NCBI GenBank assembly: GCA_035547835.1
Contig: DASZTW010000012.1
Coordinates: forward strand, 1 to 64,000
DNA: 64,000 nucleotides
DNA from: Acidimicrobiales bacterium
GTDB lineage: Bacteria > Actinomycetota > Acidimicrobiia > Acidimicrobiales > Iamiaceae
Reading direction: 5' to 3'
A model generated the notes under the pieces. It saw only the letters and a list, made by a program, of their open reading frames with translations, did no database searches and was not told the origin of the DNA. Both the position numbers and the translations under genes were made by a program. Of this stretch, positions 58,333-64,000 are shown piece by piece. Position 1 is the stretch's first letter. Each line of letters starts with the position of its first letter.

Positions 58333-59152
58333 CGCGGTGCTCGGCGAACACGTCCTTCATCGACGTCTTCGCCTTGCGGGCCTCGAGCGCCTGCAAGGCG
58401 GTCGACGTGTTGTGCATCCAGTGATGCGCCATGAAGTGGTACTTCCACGACGCTTCTTTGCCCATCAGCGTGGCGGTCTGGTTGATGGTGTCCTTCACGA
58501 CCTGCGCAGTGGTGGGCGGCACCAGGGCCACCCGCTCGGCCAGCTCCGCGGTGCGCTCGCGCAGCTCGGCTGCCGGCACCACCCGGTTCACGAGCCCGAG
58601 CCGCCAGGCCTCGGCGGCATCGATCTTCTCGCCGGTCCAGAGGAACTCCTTGGCCTTGCGGATGCCGAGCTCCCACGGCTCGACCAGCAGCTCCACCCCG
58701 GCGCCGGTCATCCGCAACACCGGGTTCTGGAAGACGGCGTCGTCGGCTGCGACGATCAGGTCGCACATGCAGGCGAGCATGAGGCCGGCCGCCACGCACG
58801 AGCCTTGCACCGCGGCGATGGTCGGTTTGCGGAAGTGGTACAGCCGCTGGCACCGCTCGAAGTACATGACCTGCTCGTGGCGGAACTTGCCTTCGGGTGT
58901 CTCGCGCAGCTTGCGCCACTCGTCGGGTTCGGTGTCGCCCACCAGCGCCTTGAGGTCGTGGCCTGACGAGAAGTGCCTCCCTTCCGCAGCCAGCACCACC
59001 ACGTGGATCTCGTCGTCGGCATCGGCGCGGTCGAGGCCGGCGTCGAGCTCGTTGATCAGGCCGGTGTCCTGCGCGTTGGCGACCTCGGGCCGGTTCAGCG
59101 TGAGCCAAGCGACGTTGCCGTCGACCTCGTAGCGCACTTTGGGATCGGTCAT
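58325..59152 (-). CDS. Enoyl-CoA hydratase/isomerase family protein
   Basis: A 275-residue crotonase, paralogue of the one at 51111 (VELLVEPWELGIRKAKEFLWTG matches its VEYFAHPWEFG box). NVAWLTLNRPEVANAQDTG, GRHFSSGHDLKALVG and VQGSCVAAGLMLACMCDLIVA are the other family segments. The ATG at 59152 is preferred because GGAGGG lies 7 bases upstream; GTG 59170 overlapping the dehydrogenase stop is an alternative. It is the middle gene of a dehydrogenase-crotonase-CoA-transferase operon, a coherent acyl-CoA degradation set. Confidence 0.88.
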   Translation of the reverse strand: MTDPKVRYEVDGNVAWLTLNRPEVANAQDTGLINELDAGLDRADADDEIHVVVLAAEGRHFSSGHDLKALVGDTEPDEWRKLRETPEGKFRHEQVMYFERCQRLYHFRKPTIAAVQGSCVAAGLMLACMCDLIVAADDAVFQNPVLRMTGAGVELLVEPWELGIRKAKEFLWTGEKIDAAEAWRLGLVNRVVPAAELRERTAELAERVALVPPTTAQVVKDTINQTATLMGKEASWKYHFMAHHWMHNTSTALQALEARKAKTSMKDVFAEHRDG

Positions 59153-59166
59153 GACAGGCCCTCCGG

Positions 59167-60348
59167 TCACTTCGGGGGTCGGGGCAGGCCCAGCACCCGC
59201 TCACCGATGATGGTCCGCTGGATCTCGTTGGTGCCGGCGAAGATCGACGACGCCTGGTAGTAGAGCCACGAGCGCTGCCACGTGCCGTCGGCCGGGTTGC
59301 CGTCGGCGCCCCGCCACAACGGTGCGGACGGGCCGAGCACCGACATGGCGGTGGCGTGCATCCGCTTCGACATCTCGCTCCAGTACAGCTTCAGCGCGCT
59401 GCCCTCGGGCCCGAGCGCGTCGCCCCTTGCCAAGCGGCTCACGCTGCGCAGGTTGTGCAGCTGGAACAGGCGCACTTCGGTGTACGCGTCGGCGAGCCGG
59501 GCGGCGAGCACCCTGTCGTAGAACGCGCCGTTCGACTCGGCCAGCGCCAGCAGCTCCTCGAGGAGCTGGATGTGGATCACGAGCTGCCGCGGGTTCATGC
59601 CCCGTTCGTGCGACAGCGTGGAGTTCGCCACCCGCCAACCCTCGTTCTCCGGCCCGACGAGCTGGTCGTGGGGGACGAACACGTCGGTGAAGAACACCTC
59701 GTTGAACTCGCGATCGCCGGTGAGCTGGCGCAGCGGCCGGACCTCCACGCCGGGCGCGTGCAAGTCGACCACCAGGTACGAGATGCCTTTGTGCTTCGGC
59801 GCGTCGGGGTCGGTGCGGGCGAGGCACACACCCCAGTCGGCGAACTGCGCGTAGGAGGTCCACACCTTCTGCCCGTTCAACAGCCAGCCGCCGTCGGTGG
59901 GGGTCGCGCGGGTGGTGACCGACGCGAGGTCGCTGCCCGCTCCCGGCTCGCTGAACAGCTGGCACCACAGCTGGTCGGCCCGCAGGATCCCGCCGAGCCA
60001 CCGGGACTGCTGCTCCGGCGTGCCGTGCGCCATGATCGTCGGCCCTGCCAGGTTCACCCCGATGCGCCCGACCAGCTCGGGTGCCCGTGCCCGGGCCAGC
60101 TCCTCTTGCACCAAGAAGTGCTCGACGGGCCCTGCGCCCCGACCGCCGTGCTCGGCGGGCCAGGCCACTCCAACCCATCGACCGGCCGCCAGCTTCGCCT
60201 GCCACTCGCGACCGAAGGCGACTTCCTCGGCCAAGTCGTCAAAGCGCGGCGGCAGCCCCTTGCCGTACTCCCAGGGCAGGTGCTCGTGCAGCCACGTGCG
60301 CAGCTCGTCGCGGAACGCCTGCTCATCGGCGGTGGGGCTCAGATCCAC
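59167..60348 (-). CDS. Acyl-CoA dehydrogenase
   Basis: A 393-residue flavin enzyme of the FadE26/FadE29-like actinobacterial branch. VAWPAEHGGRGAGPVEHFLVQEE, CQLFSEPGAGSDLASV (FAD contact), NGQKVWTSYAQ, and the end AGTNEIQRTIIGERVLGLPRP are characteristic. The medium-chain-type catalytic Glu before GTNEIQ is Ala here, as in that branch, where the base lies elsewhere. Such proteins usually pair with a second, shorter dehydrogenase, and the gene at 60536 is a good candidate. GTG 60348. First gene of its operon. Confidence 0.88.
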   Translation of the reverse strand: MDLSPTADEQAFRDELRTWLHEHLPWEYGKGLPPRFDDLAEEVAFGREWQAKLAAGRWVGVAWPAEHGGRGAGPVEHFLVQEELARARAPELVGRIGVNLAGPTIMAHGTPEQQSRWLGGILRADQLWCQLFSEPGAGSDLASVTTRATPTDGGWLLNGQKVWTSYAQFADWGVCLARTDPDAPKHKGISYLVVDLHAPGVEVRPLRQLTGDREFNEVFFTDVFVPHDQLVGPENEGWRVANSTLSHERGMNPRQLVIHIQLLEELLALAESNGAFYDRVLAARLADAYTEVRLFQLHNLRSVSRLARGDALGPEGSALKLYWSEMSKRMHATAMSVLGPSAPLWRGADGNPADGTWQRSWLYYQASSIFAGTNEIQRTIIGERVLGLPRPPK

Positions 60349-60414
60349 GGCCTCACGATAAGGGACCCGCTCACGGCCAGTCGGCGCCCCCACCTCAGGG
60401 GCGGCGCCAGAAGC

Positions 60415-60468
60415 CCGTTCTGGGCTGAGAATTACGCGCTCCAGCGCGTAAAAACCAGCCCAGAACGG
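60415..60468. repeat. 54-bp palindrome, family A copy 4 (inverted)
   Basis: CCGTTCTGGGCTG (60415-60427) and CAGCCCAGAACGG (60456-60468) pair perfectly around 28 bases. Read on the minus strand, its loop aligns with copies 1 and 2, and the core inner pair has changed from T-A to C-G on both sides. It lies between the divergent acyl-CoA dehydrogenase genes. Confidence 0.88.
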
Positions 60469-60535
60469 CGGGGAGGGGGGGTGGTGGGGTGACGCACCCG
60501 GTGGTGACGCGGTCGTCGTACAATGCGCCGCCGAC

Positions 60536-61627
60536 ATGGACTTCGCCCCCTCCGCCGCGCAAGACGAGCTGGCTGCCGCCGCTCGCCAACTGCTCGAGGG
60601 TCACGCGTCGCCCGCGCAGGTCCGGGCGCACGTCGAGTCGGGCGAGCCGTACGACGCCGGCCTGTGGGACGCCATGGTCCAACAGGGCTGGGTCGGGGTG
60701 GCGTTGCCCGAAGCGGCCGGCGGACTCGGCCTGGGGTGGGTCGAAGCCGCGTTGTTGCTCGAAGAAGTCGGGCGCGCCAACGCGCCGGCGCCGTACCTCC
60801 CCTCGCTGCTCGCGGCCGCCGCCCTCCATGAAGCCGGCGACCACCAGTCCGACGTCGACGCGCTGGTCGCCGGCGACAAAGTGGCTGCCATCGGTTGGTC
60901 GCCTGACCCGGGCGCGGTGGTGGCCCGGTCCGACGGCGACCGGTGGCACCTCCAGGGTCGGCCCGACCTGGCAGAAGGCGCGGCGGTCGCCGACTTGGCG
61001 GTCGTGGCGGCCGACGACCCCGACGGCGACCTCGGTCTGTTCGTGGTGGATCTCCACGCCAGCGGACGGCCAGCCGCGCAGCCCGCGATGGACCACACCC
61101 GCTCCGTCGCCTGGTTCGATTTCGCCGACACCCCGGCGGAGCGGATCGGCGGCTTCGACGAATGGGCCCGGCTCGCCGATCGCGGCGCGGTGGCGACGTC
61201 GGCGGAGCTGCTCGGCGGCGCGGCCCGAATGCTGGAGCTGGCCACCGCGTACGCCACCGATCGCGTGCAGTTCGGCCAGCCGATCGGGTCGTTCCAAGCG
61301 GTGAAGCATCGCTGCGCCGACATGCTCGTGGACGTCGAGGGCATGCGCTCCGCGGTCTGGCACGCAGCCTGGTCGCTCGACGCGGGCGACGACCCCGCCG
61401 TCGCGGCGTCCACGGCCAAGGTGTGGTGCGCCCCTGCCGCGGCCCGCACGATGGCGTCGGGCCTGCAGGTGCACGGCGGGATCGGCTTCACGTGGGAGCA
61501 CGACGTGCACCTGTACCTGAAGCGCTCGCAGCTCACCCAGCAGACGTTCGGCGACGCCGACCACCACCGGGCGCGCCTCGCCGCGCTGTTGCGGGCCAAG
61601 GTCCGCGACGGCGAGCGCGTCATCTGA
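60536..61627 (+). CDS. Acyl-CoA dehydrogenase, short partner type
   Basis: A 363-residue acyl-CoA dehydrogenase lacking the GTNEIQ ending. MDFAPSAAQDELAAAARQLLEG starts the helical domain, VGVALPEAAGGLGLGWVEAALLLEE follows, and the FAD-binding RVQFGQPIGSFQAVKHRCADM (quoted in part) and VHGGIGFTWEHDVHLYLKR close it. The middle domain is short. Proteins like this form alpha2-beta2 enzymes with a catalytic partner in steroid side-chain degradation. A TACAAT (60519-60524) twelve bases before the ATG could be a -10 box, leaving a very short leader. Confidence 0.86.
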   Translation: MDFAPSAAQDELAAAARQLLEGHASPAQVRAHVESGEPYDAGLWDAMVQQGWVGVALPEAAGGLGLGWVEAALLLEEVGRANAPAPYLPSLLAAAALHEAGDHQSDVDALVAGDKVAAIGWSPDPGAVVARSDGDRWHLQGRPDLAEGAAVADLAVVAADDPDGDLGLFVVDLHASGRPAAQPAMDHTRSVAWFDFADTPAERIGGFDEWARLADRGAVATSAELLGGAARMLELATAYATDRVQFGQPIGSFQAVKHRCADMLVDVEGMRSAVWHAAWSLDAGDDPAVAASTAKVWCAPAAARTMASGLQVHGGIGFTWEHDVHLYLKRSQLTQQTFGDADHHRARLAALLRAKVRDGERVI

Positions 61628-61799
61628 CGCCCCCCGCCCCGCCCCGCCCGGCCGGCGGCCCGCCAACCAGCCGCGCGCCCCCGAGTGTGACATCGGTCCC
61701 GTGCCGGTTAATGGGTGGGTCGCGAGACGGGGCCTTCCGTAGTGTGGTCCGTCGATCTGGCGCGATGAGATCAGCGGCTGGGGTCCGTCTCTGTCGAGG

Positions 61800-62810
61800 A
61801 TGAGCTCAATGACGAACTCGTACGGAATCGAAGCGCGCGGCCTCGTGAAGCGGTATGGCGGCAAGGTTGCGGTTGCCGGGATCGACGTCGTGGTCCCCAC
61901 CGGCACGGTCACCGCAGTGCTCGGTCCCAACGGGGCCGGCAAGACCACGGCCGTGCGGATGCTGACCACGCTGACCCGTCCCGACGAAGGCTCGGCCACC
62001 GTCGCGGGCTTCGACGTGCTCGCCCAACCCACCGAAGTGCGGCGGCGCATCGCGCTGGCCGCGCAGGACGCCACGGTCGACGAGCTGCTCACTGGCCGCG
62101 AGAACCTCGTGATGTTGGGCGAGCTGCACCAGCTGCGGCGCCGCGACGCCAAGCGCCGCGCCGGCGAGCTGCTCACCGAGTTCTCGCTCGACGACGCCGC
62201 CGACCGGGTGGTGTCCGGTTACTCGGGCGGCATGCGCCGCCGCCTCGACTTGGCGGCCACGTTGGTGGCTGGGCCCGAAGTGCTGTTCCTCGACGAGCCC
62301 ACCACCGGTCTCGACCCCCGGGCGCGAGCCGAGCTGTGGGGCGTGCTCGACCTGTTGGTCGACCGCGGCACCACGCTGCTGCTCACCACCCAGTACCTCG
62401 AGGAGGCCGACCGCCTCGCCGACGACATCTTGGTCGTCGACCACGGCCGGATCATCGCCCAAGGCGACGCCCGTGGCCTGAAGCGCCAAGTGGGCGGCGA
62501 TCACATCGCGGTGGTGGTCACCGACGCCAGCCGTCTTCCCGACGCGGCGTCGATCCTCGCGTCGGCCGGGTCCGCTGAGCCGACGGTCGACGTGGCCGCG
62601 CGCACCGCCGTGGTGCCGACCGCACTCGGCGTCGCTGCGCTCGGCGAGGTGGCGCGCGCAATGGAAGCGGCCGGCGTCGAGGTCGAGGACCTCGGCATGC
62701 GGCAGCCCACGCTCGACGAGGTGTTCCTCACCCTCACGGGCTCACCGCCCGACGACGAATCCATCGACGGGGCCTCGGTCGCGTCGCGGTTCGAGGAGGT
62801 GCCGGCGTGA
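61800..62810 (+). CDS. ABC transporter ATP-binding protein, DrrA-like
   Basis: A 336-residue ATPase of an ABC-2 exporter. Walker A is GPNGAGKTTAVRML, the signature VVSGYSGGMRRRLDLAATL, Walker B VLFLDEPTTGLDPRA, and the H-loop position reads TTQYLEEAD with Gln in place of His, normal for DrrA-type daunorubicin-resistance proteins. The C-terminal ~100 residues are the family's regulatory domain. It overlaps the permease gene by four bases (GTGA). Export of a lipid or hydrophobic compound is likely. Confidence 0.92.
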   Translation: MSSMTNSYGIEARGLVKRYGGKVAVAGIDVVVPTGTVTAVLGPNGAGKTTAVRMLTTLTRPDEGSATVAGFDVLAQPTEVRRRIALAAQDATVDELLTGRENLVMLGELHQLRRRDAKRRAGELLTEFSLDDAADRVVSGYSGGMRRRLDLAATLVAGPEVLFLDEPTTGLDPRARAELWGVLDLLVDRGTTLLLTTQYLEEADRLADDILVVDHGRIIAQGDARGLKRQVGGDHIAVVVTDASRLPDAASILASAGSAEPTVDVAARTAVVPTALGVAALGEVARAMEAAGVEVEDLGMRQPTLDEVFLTLTGSPPDDESIDGASVASRFEEVPA

Positions 62811-63595
62811 TCCACGACTCCTGGGTCCTCGCCCGGCGAGGTCTCATCCACATGCGGCGCCAGCCCGAGGCGCTGAGCGACGCCACCATCCAACCGATCA
62901 TGTTCGTGGTGATGTTCGGCTATGTGTTCGGCGGCGCCATCCACGCGCCCAACGGCGGCAACTACCGCGAGTTCCTGATGGGCGGCATCTTCGCCCAGAC
63001 CATCGTGTTCACGGCGTTCGGCGTGGCGATGGCGCTGGCCAACGACCGCAAGAACGGTGCGATCGACCGGTTCCGCTCGTTGCCGCTCGCCCGCGGCGCG
63101 GTGCTCGGCGGCCACGCCTTGGCCAACTTGCTCAAAGCCCTGCTGCCGATCGCGCTGATGTCGATCTGCGGGCTGCTGGTGGGTTGGCGGATCCGCGGCA
63201 ACGTGCTCGACACGTTCGGCGGCTACGTGCTGCTGGTCGCGTTCGCGTTCGCCATGATCTGGATCGGCGTGCTGCTCGGCAGCATCGTCGAGACGCCCGA
63301 AGGGGTGCAGGGCATCGCGTTCGTGGCGCTGTTCCCGATCACCTTCGTGGCGAGCACGTTCGTGCCGGTCAAGAGCATGCCGGCAGGACTGCGCACGATC
63401 GCCCAGTGGAACCCCGTCACCACGTTCTCCGACGCGGTGCGGATCCAGTTCGGCAACCCGACCACCGCCGTGGGACCCCATGCGCCCTGGCCGGCGGCGC
63501 ACCCGCTCGCCTACACACTCGTGTGGATCTTCGCCATCGTCGGCATCGCCGCGCCGCTGGCCGTGCGCGCGTACCAACGCTCGATCGATTCCTGA
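62807..63595 (+). CDS. ABC-2 type transporter permease, DrrB-like
   Basis: A 262-residue membrane permease with six predicted helices. ATIQPIMFVVMFGYVFGGAI, GGNYREFLMGGIFAQTIVF and DRKNGAIDRFRSLPLARGAV match the DrrB family, including the conserved E-loop-like segment GAIDRFRSLP. It forms the exporter with the upstream ATPase. GTG 62807. Confidence 0.9.
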   Translation: MIHDSWVLARRGLIHMRRQPEALSDATIQPIMFVVMFGYVFGGAIHAPNGGNYREFLMGGIFAQTIVFTAFGVAMALANDRKNGAIDRFRSLPLARGAVLGGHALANLLKALLPIALMSICGLLVGWRIRGNVLDTFGGYVLLVAFAFAMIWIGVLLGSIVETPEGVQGIAFVALFPITFVASTFVPVKSMPAGLRTIAQWNPVTTFSDAVRIQFGNPTTAVGPHAPWPAAHPLAYTLVWIFAIVGIAAPLAVRAYQRSIDS

Positions 63596-63664
63596 GGAGT
63601 CGGTCGGGTCCTGGTCCCCATCGATTGCTGAGGGAATGGGCGGGGGAGCTACGGTCCCCCGACG

Positions 63665-64000
63665 ATGGCAGAGCAGCTCGACCAGGTCGTCGCCACGCTC
63701 GACGTCGCGCCCGGCGCCGACGGCCGGTGCCTCGCCCAGAACCTGGCGTCGCCGGGCGCCGTGGTCTTCGGCGGCCAGATGATCGCCCAGGCAATTCTGG
63801 CCGCCACCCGCTCGTTGCCCGACAAGTCCGTGCGCTCGGTCCACACCGTGTTCGCGCGCGGGGCCGCGGTCGACACCCCGCTCGAGCTCACCGTCCAACC
63901 GCTCCACAGCGGCCGGGCGGTCGGCAGCGTCAACGTCACGTTCGCCCAAGGTGACCGGCTCTGCGCGCAGTCGCTGTTGTTGCTCAGCGCGGAGGAGCCC
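63665..64000 (+). CDS. TesB-like acyl-CoA thioesterase (cut by window end)
   Basis: The first 112 residues of a hotdog-fold thioesterase; the frame is open at the window edge. VFGGQMIAQAILAATRSL and SVHTVFARGAAVDTPLELTVQPLHSGR are the N-terminal segments of the TesB/thioesterase II family, whose full length is near 280 residues. The ATG at 63665 begins 69 bases after the permease. It would release free acid from an acyl-CoA. Confidence 0.85.
   Translation, partial: MAEQLDQVVATLDVAPGADGRCLAQNLASPGAVVFGGQMIAQAILAATRSLPDKSVRSVHTVFARGAAVDTPLELTVQPLHSGRAVGSVNVTFAQGDRLCAQSLLLLSAEEP

Noticed and set aside
61688-61700. TGACATCGGTC as a fourth operator of the hyuA type
   Set aside because: The right half site is missing, so it is not a palindrome and the match is only to one half.

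Overview
The window is a high-GC (roughly 70%) segment of a chromosome with short intergenic gaps and many GTGA/ATGA start-stop overlaps. The mix of F420 genes (cofD, cofE), F420-type LLM oxidoreductases, several acyl-CoA genes and a Gram-positive-type surface glycan locus suggests an actinobacterium, most likely an Acidimicrobiia-like lineage. That placement is an inference from gene content. No rRNA, tRNA, CRISPR array, insertion sequence or phage gene was seen.

Layout. (1) 1-4.0 kb, minus strand: a SipW-type signal peptidase with its probable TasA/camelysin-like substrate, then cofE-cofD for coenzyme F420, then a secreted Ig-like protein with an LAFTG sorting-type tail. (2) 4.15-28.5 kb: a surface polysaccharide locus. 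It starts with a DUF4012 membrane protein on the minus strand, followed by 15 plus-strand genes that mostly overlap by 1-8 bases. These are a membrane 4,6-dehydratase, capE-capF-capG for UDP-L-FucNAc, a WbuB-like transferase, a PglC-like initiating transferase, two DegT/PLP aminotransferases, three sulfotransferases, an FkbM-like methyltransferase, a FemAB-like acyltransferase, a second glycosyltransferase and a polysaccharide deacetylase. A convergent 1025-residue gene appears to fuse a Wzy polymerase to a Wzx-type flippase. A lipoprotein and a Wzc/CapB-like chain-length tyrosine kinase follow. The natural reading is an amino-sugar-rich, probably sulfated glycan made by a Wzx/Wzy route. (3) 28.6-38.8 kb: LLM oxidoreductase, acyl-CoA ligase plus ferredoxin, two amidohydrolases, a D-aminoacylase-like enzyme, a family III CoA-transferase, an enoyl-CoA hydratase-like protein and a VC0807-type membrane protein. 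(4) 38.8-45.9 kb, minus strand: a galactoside/glucoside operon (alpha/beta hydrolase, GH3, GH2 beta-galactosidase, GalT). (5) 45.9-61.6 kb: acyl-CoA and hydantoinase-type catabolism (hyuA, hyuB, acyl-CoA ligase, CoA-transferase, three crotonases, two acyl-CoA dehydrogenases), with an orphan AbiEi/DUF559-like gene. (6) 61.8-64 kb: an ABC-2 exporter pair and a TesB-like thioesterase cut by the window end.

The most unusual structure is between the genes. Three families of dispersed palindromes have fixed geometry and compensatory changes between copies: a 54-bp family (four copies), a 45-bp family (three copies) and a 43-49-bp family (two copies bracketing the DUF559 gene). A further unrelated palindrome sits in frame inside an acyl-CoA ligase gene. 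GTCAG-type short repeats run into the stop codons of several minus-strand genes. A TGAC-N6-GTCA operator-like palindrome precedes hyuA, the hyuB/acyl-CoA ligase divergent promoter and an amidohydrolase gene, and DosR/DevR-box-like sequences precede the SipW/TasA-like pair.
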